A DNA stretch of 35,647 nucleotides from Saprospiraceae bacterium (GTDB lineage: Bacteria > Bacteroidota > Bacteroidia > Chitinophagales > Saprospiraceae), in NCBI GenBank assembly GCA_020629965.1, contig JAHDCG010000060.1, positions 1-35,647 on the forward strand, read 5' to 3'. Of the stretch, positions 1 through 7,961 are shown piece by piece; the stretch's first letter is position 1, and each line of letters starts with the position of its first letter. The notes beneath the pieces were generated by a model. That model saw nothing but the letters and a program-made list of their open reading frames with translations, had not been told where the DNA came from and made no database searches. A program made the position numbers and the translations under genes.

Positions 1-439
1 AATCGGGGGTTAGGGGGCTGAAGCCGCATGGCAAAATTCATAATGGAGACCCCCCGACCCTCCACGACTAAAGTCGGGACAGGACTGCGCGGGGGAGTAT
101 CTTTTTTCAGAACTTAAATTCGTTTTGAACTTGGACTCTCTTCTAAAAAGAGAACCAAAAACCTAAAGATTTACCGTAAACCCAAGCCCGGAGAAAGTTC
201 CCCCGAATCGGGGGTTAGGGGGCTGAAGCCGCATGGCAAAATTCATAATGGAGACCCCCCAACCCCTCCACGACTAAAGTCGGGACAGGACTGCGCGGGG
301 GAGTATCTTTTTTCAGAACTTAAATTCGTTTTGAACTTGGACTCTCTTCTAAAAAGAGAACCAAAAACCTAAAGATTTACCGTAAACCCAAGCCCGGAGA
401 AAGTTCCCCCGATTCGGGGGTTAGGGGGCTGAAGCCGCA
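1..439. repeat. 205-bp tandem direct repeat (two units plus a partial third)
   Basis: The unit beginning AATCGGGGGTTAGGGGGCTG at 1 recurs almost unchanged at 206, and a third partial copy starts at 412 and stops at 439, four bases before the stop of the next gene. The second unit is one base longer (an extra C near 262). Each unit holds CCCCCGAATCGGGGG-type palindromes, a CGACTAAAGTCG palindrome and a weak TCTCTT/AAGAGA hairpin. No gene is visible in these 442 bases. The first copy is cut by the window edge, so the array may be longer. The role is unknown. Confidence 0.9.
406..420 (-). terminator. GC-rich palindrome after susC-like gene, possible terminator
   Basis: CCCCCGATTCGGGGG is a perfect 7+1+7 palindrome lying 22 bases past the stop codon of the SusC-like gene in its direction of transcription. 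It has no clear T tract, so a terminator role is a guess. The same palindrome recurs in every unit of the tandem repeat. Confidence 0.35.
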
Positions 440-442
440 CGC

Positions 443-3421
443 CTAAAACTGCGCATTCACCCCAAAAGTCACCACCCGCGTAATCGGGTAAACCCCTCGG
501 TCTATCACGCCGTCCACCGCGCTGCCCGCCCCGATTTCGGGAGAGTAGCCGGTAAAATCCGTGACCGTAAATAAATTTGTGGCGCGGGCGTAGATATTGA
601 CGCCCGTCATTTTTAGTCTTTGCATCAGCGTCGGTGACAGGGCATAATTCAGCGTCAGCGTGCGCAGGCGGAAAAACGAGCCGTCTTCCACATAGTACGA
701 AGACGGGATGAAATTTACGCCGCCGAGACTCGGGCGCGGGTTTTCGTTCGTCGAGCCGGGCCCCGTCCAATAGTCATTGTATTTGTCTTCCAAATTGAGA
801 GTTGTAAAGCGAATGGCCTGCTTGCCGTTGTAAATTTCGTTGCCTCTTTGCCCCTGAAAATCGGCGGAAAGGGTGAAGTTTTTGTAGCCCACTTCCACAT
901 TAAAACCATAGACAAAATCCGGAACGGAAGAGCCGAGGAAAGTCCGGTCGTCGGCGTTAATGACACCGTCGCCGTTGACATCACGGTATTTCAAATCGCC
1001 GGGCGCCTGACCGAAAAGGCTCGGTTCGTTGGCGAGTTCATCCGCATCCTGAAAGACACCGATTACATCGTAACCGAAAAAATAACCGATCGGCTGCCCG
1101 ACCGATGTCCGTGCCACCTGCTGCCCGTTGCCGAGGTCGCCGCCCACCAAGAGCGAGTCTGCGCCGAGGTCTTGCCCGATGTCGGTCACGGTATTTTCGA
1201 TAGTCGTACCGACCATGCCGACGCGGTAACTAAAGTCGCCGACGCGGTCGCGGTAATTTACACTCCACTCGAAGCCCTTGTTTTCGACGTTCGCGGCGTT
1301 ATAAACGATGCTGCGAAACGAGCCGATGCCCGTGTAGCCGATAGGTTCGAGCGGCACGAGGATGTCGTCGGTTTGCTTGACGTAATAATCGGCTTCGACG
1401 ACCAATTTATCGTCCGCCAAACCGAGATTGATACCGACGTTGGTCTGCTGCGTTTCTTCCCATTTCAACAAAGGATTGCCGCCGCCCTCGAAAGACGCGC
1501 CGGGGACTAATTGCTCACCCTCGCCGAAAACCGCATTTACGCCCGGTACGATGAGCGAATACTGCGCATTGCCGTTGATTTTTTCGTTACCGATAATACC
1601 CCACGAGCCGCGAATTTTTACGCGATTAAACAGAGAATTTTCGGGAAAGAAGTCTTCGTTACTGACATTCCAACCGACCGCGACGCTCGGAAAGTTACCG
1701 TATTTGTTGGCGGGTCCGAATTTGCTCGACCCGTCGCGGCGCAAAGAAGCCGTAAACAGATAACGGCTGTCAAAGCTGTAATTGACGCGCCCGAGGTAAG
1801 AAACCAGGGTGTTGCGCCCGAAATTATTGCTCACATTTTCAAACTCATCCAAGCCCGCATCGAGGTAGCGAAACAGCTCCGACTCGCGCAGCAGTCCTTC
1901 CGTGCTGCCCGCTAAAAACTCGAAACGCTCGTCCTGCGCCGTGTAACCGACGACGGCGTTAATCGTGCTTTTACCGAAATCGCGGTTGTAACTCAAAGTC
2001 TGCTCGTAGATAGTCGTCGTGTTGTTGACCGTGGAAAAGCTGAGGTCGTTTATCTCGTTTTGCTGCAAAGGCCCGACGAAGAAAACGGGGGAAAAGTTGC
2101 GGTTTTTCGACTCCGCAAGGTTGAACTGCAGACTCGTTCTGAAAGTAAAATCTTTGAAAAAACCGACCGAAGCGTAAAGATTTCCGAGACCGCGCAGCAC
2201 TTCGGAGTTGCTGTTGGTAAATTCAATCGCCGCCAAAGGATTGCCGCCCATGACCTCCGCAAAGGTTTCGCCGTCGGCAAGAAAAGGGTCGTTAATCGGC
2301 CACGCGCGCAGAGCGGTATTGATGACGCCCGGCGCGTTTTCTTTATCGCTGCGCGACACCGATAAATCCAAACCGACTTTGATAGTCTCAGCGAGGTTGA
2401 AAGCCGTGTTGAGTTTGCCCGTGTACCGTTCGAGTGCGGATTTGGGCAGGATTCCCTCTTGGTTAAAATAGCCGAGACCGAAGTAGTAGGTCGCCTTGTC
2501 CGAACCGCCGCTGACCGAGAAATTAGCGTTGGTAATCGGTGTGTTTTCTTGAAAAATGAGGTCTTGCCAATCGGTATTCGGCAGCACGTCGAGATTGTTG
2601 TAAGTGCCGGGTTCGATGACGTTGAGGTAGGTCGCAAATTCGCGCCCGTCCATGACGTCGATGCGGTCGGCGACCGACTCGAAACTCTGCTCGAAGGCAA
2701 CCGATACGCGATTTTCGCCGCTGACGCCCGATTTGGTAGTAACAATAACGACACCCGCCGCGCCCCGCGAACCGTAAATCGCCGCCGCCGAAGCATCTTT
2801 CAAAACCTCCATGCTCTCGATGTCGTTGGGGTTGAGCAAAGACACCGCCTCGATGTCGGTAATCACCCCGTCGATGACGGCAATCGGGTTATTATTATTC
2901 AGTGTCGTGACCCCGCGCAGACGCACGACGGGAGCCGCGCCCGGGTCGCCGGAGGTGCTCAAAATCTGCAATCCCGCTACTTTTCCCTGCAAGGCATTGA
3001 CGGCGTTGGAAGAAGGCACTTTCACCAATTCTTCGCTTTTGACACTCGACACCGAGCCGGTCAAATCGCTTTTTTTCACCGTTCCGTAGCCGACCACCAC
3101 GACCTCGTCGAGCAGTTGCGCGTCGGTGGAAAGGGTGACATTATTTTCTCTTTGCGCTGTTAAAGGCAACTCGAAATTCGCATAACCGGTGTAAGAAAAT
3201 TGCAGAATATCGCCGGGTGCGGCGTTGATGCTGTAAGAGCCGTCGTAGTCCGTGACCGTACCCGTTTGGGTGCCGGCGACCAGTATCGTAACTCCGATGA
3301 GAGGCTCGCCGTCAGCGGCGTCGGTGACGATACCCGTGTAGGTGCTTTGCGCGAATGCGCCGAGGGTAAACAGGAGGAAGAAGCCCGCCGTGGTGAGCAG
3401 GGTGCGTAAATTTGGTTTCAT
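443..3421 (-). CDS. SusC/RagA-family TonB-linked outer membrane receptor
   Basis: A 992-residue TonB-dependent transporter of the SusC/RagA class, which brings oligomers such as glycans or peptides across the outer membrane using TonB energy. Visible features are a signal peptide ending GAFA-Q near residue 25, a carboxypeptidase-regulatory-like domain (about 27-105), the DEVVVVGYGTVKKSDLTGSV segment that starts the plug, a plug with SMEVLKDASAAAIYGSRGAA, and a long beta-barrel ending in a terminal Phe (GVNAQF). Length is normal for the family. Unusually, no susD-like gene follows directly: the tandem repeat lies there instead, though susD could lie beyond the window. The regulator gene upstream on the same strand probably controls it. 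The substrate cannot be read from the sequence. Confidence 0.95.
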   Translation of the reverse strand: MKPNLRTLLTTAGFFLLFTLGAFAQSTYTGIVTDAADGEPLIGVTILVAGTQTGTVTDYDGSYSINAAPGDILQFSYTGYANFELPLTAQRENNVTLSTDAQLLDEVVVVGYGTVKKSDLTGSVSSVKSEELVKVPSSNAVNALQGKVAGLQILSTSGDPGAAPVVRLRGVTTLNNNNPIAVIDGVITDIEAVSLLNPNDIESMEVLKDASAAAIYGSRGAAGVVIVTTKSGVSGENRVSVAFEQSFESVADRIDVMDGREFATYLNVIEPGTYNNLDVLPNTDWQDLIFQENTPITNANFSVSGGSDKATYYFGLGYFNQEGILPKSALERYTGKLNTAFNLAETIKVGLDLSVSRSDKENAPGVINTALRAWPINDPFLADGETFAEVMGGNPLAAIEFTNSNSEVLRGLGNLYASVGFFKDFTFRTSLQFNLAESKNRNFSPVFFVGPLQQNEINDLSFSTVNNTTTIYEQTLSYNRDFGKSTINAVVGYTAQDERFEFLAGSTEGLLRESELFRYLDAGLDEFENVSNNFGRNTLVSYLGRVNYSFDSRYLFTASLRRDGSSKFGPANKYGNFPSVAVGWNVSNEDFFPENSLFNRVKIRGSWGIIGNEKINGNAQYSLIVPGVNAVFGEGEQLVPGASFEGGGNPLLKWEETQQTNVGINLGLADDKLVVEADYYVKQTDDILVPLEPIGYTGIGSFRSIVYNAANVENKGFEWSVNYRDRVGDFSYRVGMVGTTIENTVTDIGQDLGADSLLVGGDLGNGQQVARTSVGQPIGYFFGYDVIGVFQDADELANEPSLFGQAPGDLKYRDVNGDGVINADDRTFLGSSVPDFVYGFNVEVGYKNFTLSADFQGQRGNEIYNGKQAIRFTTLNLEDKYNDYWTGPGSTNENPRPSLGGVNFIPSSYYVEDGSFFRLRTLTLNYALSPTLMQRLKMTGVNIYARATNLFTVTDFTGYSPEIGAGSAVDGVIDRGVYPITRVVTFGVNAQF

Positions 3422-3517
3422 ACAACAGTCGATTGCAATGCAGATATTAGACTTTAGATTTTAGACGTTAGACTCGCCCGCGACCTGTTTTTTTTTGACT
3501 AAAAATCAGTGCATTTT

Positions 3518-3590
3518 GTTTGTTTAAGGGTTTAAGCGTTTAGCAACAGCAAGCGTTCTAAACGATTAAACGCCTAAACTTTTAAACAAC
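3518..3590. repeat. Imperfect inverted repeat of the GTTTAGGCGTTTAG family
   Basis: Arms of about 27 and 33 bases (GTTTAAGGGTTTAAGCGTTTAG and its near complement) could form a long hairpin in the leader of the SusC-like gene. A related sequence, TTGTTTAAGAGTTTAGGCG, lies at 20228-20246. This is a dispersed intergenic repeat family. Confidence 0.7.
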
Positions 3591-3595
3591 AAAAA

Positions 3596-3671
3596 TTCAA
3601 AGGAATTTTTGTTACAATTAGTTAGAACGTAATTTTTGTGTCGTACTTCTCATGGTGCAAATTCCTTTGAA
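3596..3671 (-). promoter_or_regulatory. 13-bp perfect inverted repeat in the susC leader
   Basis: TTCAAAGGAATTT at 3596-3608 is the exact reverse complement of 3659-3671, with a 50-base loop. It sits 175-250 bases upstream of the SusC-like start, in the probable untranslated leader. It may form an RNA structure or be a protein-binding site. Apart from this, the adjacent repeat and a promoter-like box, the 465-base gap shows nothing else. Confidence 0.45.
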
Positions 3672-3711
3672 AATGTGGTGACGGAATTTGCTGTTTTTCC
3701 TTTCGGTCTGA

Positions 3712-3719
3712 CAAATGTA
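3712..3719 (-). promoter_or_regulatory. Possible Bacteroidota -7 box for the SusC-like gene
   Basis: The minus strand reads TACATTTG, matching the Bacteroidota -7 consensus TAnnTTTG. No good TTTG -33 box is found at the usual 19-21 base spacing. If used, the leader would be about 290 bases and include both inverted repeats. Confidence 0.35.
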
Positions 3720-3886
3720 GGGAATAATTTAGGCAAAAATAATAAAAAAGACCTCACAAAAAACTCATCATTGCGGAAAAAAATGCTTTTTCGGGTACTG
3801 TTTTTACCGATTCGTATATTTTTAAGGTGTTGATTAACAGTCGTTTAGAGAATTTTGAACAAGAAAAGACTGATACTCACCTTTTT

Positions 3887-6514
3887 TTACAACCTCATCA
3901 AATAGTTTTTTAGGCTGTCGGACTTGGTAATCTCTAAGCGTTTGCGCAAGCGATACCTTTTGTTTTCTACGGAACGCACGGAGATGCCCAGAAGCGGCGC
4001 GATTTCTTTGGAAGAAAGATTTAATTTTATGTAAGCTGCCAGACGTAACTCGCCGGCGGTGACTTCGGGATGTCGATTTTTCAGCGTTTCAAAGAAGTCT
4101 TTGTGTACGGCGGCGAAGTTGCGTTCGAAGACTTCCCAGTCGCTGTCGCTGTTCACATTGCGGTCGATGAGGTTGTGCATTTTTTGCTTTGGCAAATTGC
4201 CGCTGTCAATCATCTCTTTTAACTCGGCGAGCATCTTATTTTTCTGAATCAGCGTCATGGTGCTGTTGGCGAGCATTTTACTTTTGTACAAAAGTTCGCG
4301 TTCGAGTTGCTCGTTTTTGGCTCTGATGCGCTCGGATTCCAATTGTCTTTCCTGCTTGATTTTGAGCGCGGCAGCCTGTCGGCGGAGTTTGCTTTTGCTG
4401 CGCAAATTGAGCGCGTAAATCAAACCGATAATCAGTGAAAAATACAACAGTCCGCCCTGCCACGACTCATACCAATGCGGCTGCACGCTGAATTGCAGCA
4501 CTTCCCGTTCCGCTCCGTTTTCAACATTCGACAAAATTAAAGTGTAGTTGCCGGTGCGCAAATTGAGAAATTTCAAAATACCGTCAGCGGGAAAAGGGTA
4601 GGCTTTTTTGTCCCAACCGCGCAGGCGATAGGTGAAATTTTCGACTCCGTTTTCGGTCAGGGCAGCGTTGCGAAAGGCGACGGTCAGGTCGTTTTCCTGC
4701 GGGGAAAATTCTGTTTCCTCATCCGCATTTGCGCAAAAAAACCGGTTTCCCTGCAACAGATAATCGACCTGCGGAAAGGCGATTGCGCCGGCGGTCGGGG
4801 CGTAGGCGGCGGGTACGCGCAGGTAGCCTTCGTCAAATCCGAAAATGAAATCCTGCGCGTCCGCCACGGTCGGAAAGGTGACGGGCAGTCTGATGTTTTC
4901 GGAAGTACGCAGCGTTTTTGCGGTACGGAAATATTGCATTTCGGGGTTTTCCGGTGAGGGTAAGGCGTTTTGAGGGACGGTGTGCAGCGCGAAATTTTCC
5001 ACTTGATAAATCGTGTCGTTTTTGATAACAAGCCCTTCCGACAAAATTTGTAAATCATCAAAAAAGTCCGTACCGTTAAAATTACGAATAATTTTTCGCC
5101 GGAGGACTCGGGTAAAATCCGCAGAAAATTCCGCTAAAATAATCCCTCGATTCGGGTGGTGACCGATGAGCAGATTGTCGCGCAGCACGAAGTCTTTGAC
5201 CGTAATTTCGCCGTCGGTGCAGCGGGTTTCCGTCCAATTTCCGTCCGCGTTTTTTTCCGACAAAAACAAACCGCTGTATGTCGCCGACAGTACGCGCCGC
5301 GCGTCGATTTTCCGCATTGCCCAACCGCCCGCATTGTCGGAAATGCGTTTAAAAGTACCGTTTTCGATGAGGAAAGTGCCTGTATTGTGTCCGCACAGCA
5401 AGTCGTCGCCGACCTTCAAGAAAGACCAAACCTGCCCCTGTGAGTTTTTGATTAAGCTGAAATCTTCGTTTTCGCCCGCCGCAAAGACGCCTTGATTGGT
5501 GCCGAGATACAGTTTTTCTTCGTGCTCGGCGTAGGTGTAAACGGTGCCGAGTTTGCCCTGTTTGTCGTAGTAAAATTCCAAAGGATTTTGCAGAGAAAAA
5601 CGGTTCAGACCTTTGTCGGTGCCGACCCACAGATTGCCCGTGCGGTCTTCAAAAAGCGACAAAACGGTGTTGTTTGTCAGTCCGTTGAGTTTGTTGATGT
5701 GGTAGGTGACGGTTTGAAAATCAGGTGTGATGTAGATGCCGTTGAGAATAGTGCCGACGGCGTAATTCCCGTTGCGCAGCCGCAGAATTTTGTTGATTTG
5801 CTCGTCGCGCAGTCGTGTATGGAGCGGGGAGGGCAGGGGCGTGATGTTGCCGTTTTCGGTGCGGTACAGTCCCGAATTTTGCGTGCCGATGATGATTTCG
5901 CCGGGTCGGTCGGCGGCGGTGACGGCGGAGATTTTTACGTCGGACGGCAGTTGTCCGGCGCGGTAGATTTCGCTGATTTTTCGGTCGAAAGTAAATATAC
6001 CGCCCTCGACGGCGGGGATGACAATGCGCGCGTCGATGACACTGCCGAACATGATATTGGCAGGCAGGGGAATGTCGGTGATGCGGTCGTCTGCGAGGGA
6101 AAAAAGTTGGGAAAAGGATTGGAAAAAGAGTTGTTTTTCGGTGCCGAATATCTGCCAAATTTCCTGATTGCCGCCGCGCAGCAGGGAGTCGGCGAGGGGA
6201 ACATAGCGCGGCCGGGCGGGATTTTCGGTGTCGATGTATCCGAAACTTTCGTAGCCGCCGACGTAGATTTTGCAGTCCGCGCCGCGATATACGGAACGGG
6301 CGATTTGCCTGGCGGGCAGGGTGACGGTTTGACGTTGGTAGCCGTTGAAAATGAGGACACCGGCGGAGTTGGCGACGTAGAGGTTGTCGTCACAGCCTTG
6401 GGTAATTGCCCAATTTTGTTGGGCGGGGAGGTAATCGGAGACGGTGATTTTGGGTACTTCGCGGGCGGGGAGGAGGAGGGGGAGGGAGAGGAGATATGCG
6501 AGAATGTGCGGCAA
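3887..6514 (-). CDS. Membrane-bound beta-propeller/Y_Y_Y regulator with LuxR-type HTH
   Basis: An 875-residue one-component regulator of the kind often paired with SusC/SusD loci. A hydrophobic N-terminus (LAYLLSLPLLLPA) suggests export. Repeats such as NTVLSLFEDRTGNLWVGTDKG near residue 290 are two-component-regulator propeller repeats. A Y_Y_Y domain follows (FTYRLRGWDKKAYPF, about 640), then one membrane helix (about 685-705) and a coiled coil (about 705-770). The C-terminal HTH has LRLAAYIKLNLSSKEIAPLL then SVRSVENKRYRLRKRL (about 820-865). No kinase domain is present, so binding in the periplasm probably signals directly to the cytoplasmic HTH. The start codon is TTG, with no convincing in-frame ATG nearby. 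It lies directly upstream of the SusC-like gene, which is its likely target. Confidence 0.88.
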   Translation of the reverse strand: MPHILAYLLSLPLLLPAREVPKITVSDYLPAQQNWAITQGCDDNLYVANSAGVLIFNGYQRQTVTLPARQIARSVYRGADCKIYVGGYESFGYIDTENPARPRYVPLADSLLRGGNQEIWQIFGTEKQLFFQSFSQLFSLADDRITDIPLPANIMFGSVIDARIVIPAVEGGIFTFDRKISEIYRAGQLPSDVKISAVTAADRPGEIIIGTQNSGLYRTENGNITPLPSPLHTRLRDEQINKILRLRNGNYAVGTILNGIYITPDFQTVTYHINKLNGLTNNTVLSLFEDRTGNLWVGTDKGLNRFSLQNPLEFYYDKQGKLGTVYTYAEHEEKLYLGTNQGVFAAGENEDFSLIKNSQGQVWSFLKVGDDLLCGHNTGTFLIENGTFKRISDNAGGWAMRKIDARRVLSATYSGLFLSEKNADGNWTETRCTDGEITVKDFVLRDNLLIGHHPNRGIILAEFSADFTRVLRRKIIRNFNGTDFFDDLQILSEGLVIKNDTIYQVENFALHTVPQNALPSPENPEMQYFRTAKTLRTSENIRLPVTFPTVADAQDFIFGFDEGYLRVPAAYAPTAGAIAFPQVDYLLQGNRFFCANADEETEFSPQENDLTVAFRNAALTENGVENFTYRLRGWDKKAYPFPADGILKFLNLRTGNYTLILSNVENGAEREVLQFSVQPHWYESWQGGLLYFSLIIGLIYALNLRSKSKLRRQAAALKIKQERQLESERIRAKNEQLERELLYKSKMLANSTMTLIQKNKMLAELKEMIDSGNLPKQKMHNLIDRNVNSDSDWEVFERNFAAVHKDFFETLKNRHPEVTAGELRLAAYIKLNLSSKEIAPLLGISVRSVENKRYRLRKRLEITKSDSLKNYLMRL

Positions 6515-6524
6515 GTGTAGTGAA

Positions 6525-6735
6525 ATTTTTTACGCTGATTTTGTATGATTTTTTATGATTTACGCTGTTTGGGATTATGATTTTTTTGAACCTGATTTTT
6601 ATGAGTGTTATGACCCCGTACAGTTGTCGGGGTGATTTTGTTTTACTTCGTAAAACTATGCTACTGTGGCTTTTTACGCTGATTTGTTTTGATTTTTTAT
6701 GATTTACGCTGTTTGGGATTATGATATTTTTTTAC
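6525..6735. repeat. Dispersed TTACGCTGATT repeat, two copies
   Basis: The segment TTTTTACGCTGATTT through TTTGGGATTATGAT occurs at 6529-6581 and again at about 6671-6724. Between them lies CCCCGTACAGTTGTCGGGG, a small hairpin. A diverged relative, including the hairpin, lies at 22461-22606. It fills the 236-base gap between the regulator and the KilA-N gene. Confidence 0.8.
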
Positions 6736-6750
6736 TGCGTAAAGCATCGA

Positions 6751-7299
6751 TTACTCTTCTTCTCCTTCAATGATATCTATTCCCGTTTCTGCCATGATAC
6801 GCATTTGGTTGGCGCCGTCGATGATTTTGTCGAGGGAAAATTTTAGGGTGTTTTGCAGAACAGCGTGTTCCGTTTCTTTGAGTCTTTGAAATTCTTGGAT
6901 GAGATAAAAGTAAGACTCTGCGCTGAAATAGGTGGTAAAATGTATGGCAATATCACGGTGTGCGTAGGTGCCGCCGTAGCGACCGGAGATTGCTTTGATA
7001 CCTACGGCGCCGGTCTGTAAAATCCATTTTTTGACGGAGAGGGTAAAACTCGGGCTGCCGGATTTATTTTTAAAACGGTCGGATTCGACCGTTTTAAAAT
7101 TTTCATTGTAGTGACCTTCCCAAAGGCTCAAAAAATCCAAATTGCCGCGATTACGCAGATAGTTTTTGATAATATCCGTCGGATTGCCGTCTTCGGAGGT
7201 CTTGGCAATGTCGGTAATACAAATAAACTCTCCGTAGGGGGTGTTTTTGATACGGACGGGATTGCCCTTTATTTCAATAGTAAGATTATTTTTTTTCAT
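6751..7299 (-). CDS. KilA-N domain protein
   Basis: A 182-residue protein with a near-complete KilA-N domain, a DNA-binding fold common in phages and accessory regions of Bacteroidota. Supporting segments are ICITDIAKTSEDGNPTDIIK (about 26-45), NFKTVESDRFKN, SFTLSVKKWILQTGAVGI and SGRYGGTYAHRDIAIHF, then YLIQEFQRLKE. This is the expected order for the family. The C-terminal 40 residues are helical and acidic (IIEGEEE). It is one of two or three KilA-N sequences here: a truncated one lies just upstream. A perfect 13-bp palindrome is embedded in the coding region. A role in phage defence or regulation is possible but cannot be shown. Confidence 0.85.
   Translation of the reverse strand: MKKNNLTIEIKGNPVRIKNTPYGEFICITDIAKTSEDGNPTDIIKNYLRNRGNLDFLSLWEGHYNENFKTVESDRFKNKSGSPSFTLSVKKWILQTGAVGIKAISGRYGGTYAHRDIAIHFTTYFSAESYFYLIQEFQRLKETEHAVLQNTLKFSLDKIIDGANQMRIMAETGIDIIEGEEE
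7068..7099. repeat. Perfect 13-bp palindrome inside the KilA-N gene
   Basis: TTTTAAAACGGTC at 7068-7080 is the exact reverse complement of 7087-7099 with a 6-base loop. It encodes FKTVESDRFK of the KilA-N domain. A near copy (AAAGCGGTC-N6-GACCGTTTT) lies at 7932-7955. Confidence 0.85.
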
Positions 7300-7362
7300 A
7301 GATTCATTTTACTTTTTCGAAAATTTCTTTGTTTTTAGCTTTAACCGTTTAATAGAAATTCA

Positions 7363-7590
7363 TCAGGTGATTCCGTCCAAACGGACGGAATTAAAATCGG
7401 GGTTGGAAAGTTCCTCCCGGGTTTGAATAAATTGCAGGGTTGCGCTGTTGCTCAGCCACCCGCGAATGAGTTCGTCGGCACGGGTCTCTGACTGCTTGGC
7501 GATGTCGTTGAGAGAAATATAGTTGTCCTCGCCCTCGGTCTCGAAAGTAATTTCCGTGCCTTTGACGGAGATTTTTTGTTTGTTTGCCAT
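7363..7590 (-). pseudogene. Truncated KilA-N gene (N-terminal part only)
   Basis: From the ATG at 7590 (MANKQKISV) this frame encodes 75 residues matching the first half of a KilA-N domain: EDNYISLNDIAKQSETRADE, LIRGWLSNSATLQFIQTREE and NPDFNSVRLDGI. A TGA follows, where an intact protein would continue with the kkWIxxT...GRYGGTYAH part. None of the three downstream frames restores it, so this looks like a deletion rather than a simple frameshift. The end coincides with a hairpin, ATTCCGTCC-AAAC-GGACGGAAT (7370-7391), at the same place in the domain as the palindrome in the intact neighbour. An open extension to 7620 exists, but the internal ATG fits the family better. Confidence 0.7.
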
Positions 7591-7668
7591 AGTATTTTTG
7601 CGTTGGATTTCGATGTGCAAGGTAATTAAAAATCGGAGAACGGGAAACGAAGAATTTTACAACTGTGA

Positions 7669-7702
7669 CAAAGGTGTATTTTTGTACATAAATACACTTT
7701 TG
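7669..7702. terminator. Hairpin terminator candidate between small ORF and KilA-N fragment
   Basis: CAAAGGTGTATTT (7669-7681) pairs with AAATACACTTTTG (7690-7702) with one wobble or mismatch and an 8-base loop. It starts ten bases past the stop of the small ORF on the minus strand. The A/T-rich arms would suit a bidirectional terminator. Confidence 0.5.
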
Positions 7703-7711
7703 CCTTGCTTG

Positions 7712-7840
7712 TTACTTTTGTCGCATCATCTCCTGTATCGGTACATTCGCTTTCGACCCGGAAATCAAAACCGCGTAATCCAAAAATTCGGTCGTCGATT
7801 TACCTTTGACCACCGCGCCGTTGGAGGGCTGTTTTTTCAT
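7712..7840 (-). CDS. Small unrecognised ORF (42 residues from ATG)
   Basis: The frame from ATG 7840 encodes 42 residues beginning MKKQPSNGAVVKGKSTTEFL and ending IQEMMRQK. It stays open upstream to 8029, into the end of the response-regulator gene, so the real start is uncertain: NQKDTPYNDGNPDLIEVV, just before the ATG, looks protein-like too. I recognise no family. It lies between the response-regulator gene and a hairpin, on the same strand. It could be a C-terminal relic of a larger gene. Composition looks coding, but evidence is weak. Confidence 0.35.
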   Translation of the reverse strand: MKKQPSNGAVVKGKSTTEFLDYAVLISGSKANVPIQEMMRQK

Positions 7841-7931
7841 GACGACCTCGATTAAATCCGGGTTGCCGTCATTATAGGGTGTGTCTTTTTGGTTGAGACG
7901 AAAGAGAACGGAGAAAGTTGCAAGCACTTTC

Positions 7932-7955
7932 AAAGCGGTCGAAAATGACCGTTTT
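7932..7955 (-). terminator. Hairpin after the REC-Crp gene, possibly a KilA-N relic
   Basis: AAAGCGGTC pairs with GACCGTTTT (9 bp, one G-T wobble, 6-base loop) seven bases after the TAG of the response-regulator gene, suiting a terminator without a T tract. Read in frame after that TAG (7961-7923, minus strand) it gives KFKTVIFDRFESA, resembling the KilA-N core motif, and it nearly copies the palindrome at 7068-7099. Both readings remain open. Confidence 0.45.
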
Positions 7956-7961
7956 AAATTT

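Noticed and set aside
5492-6520. 342-codon open frame on the plus strand over the propeller regulator
   Set aside because: It is the antisense shadow of a gene with clear domains, has low-complexity Val/Gly/Asp composition and no recognisable motif.
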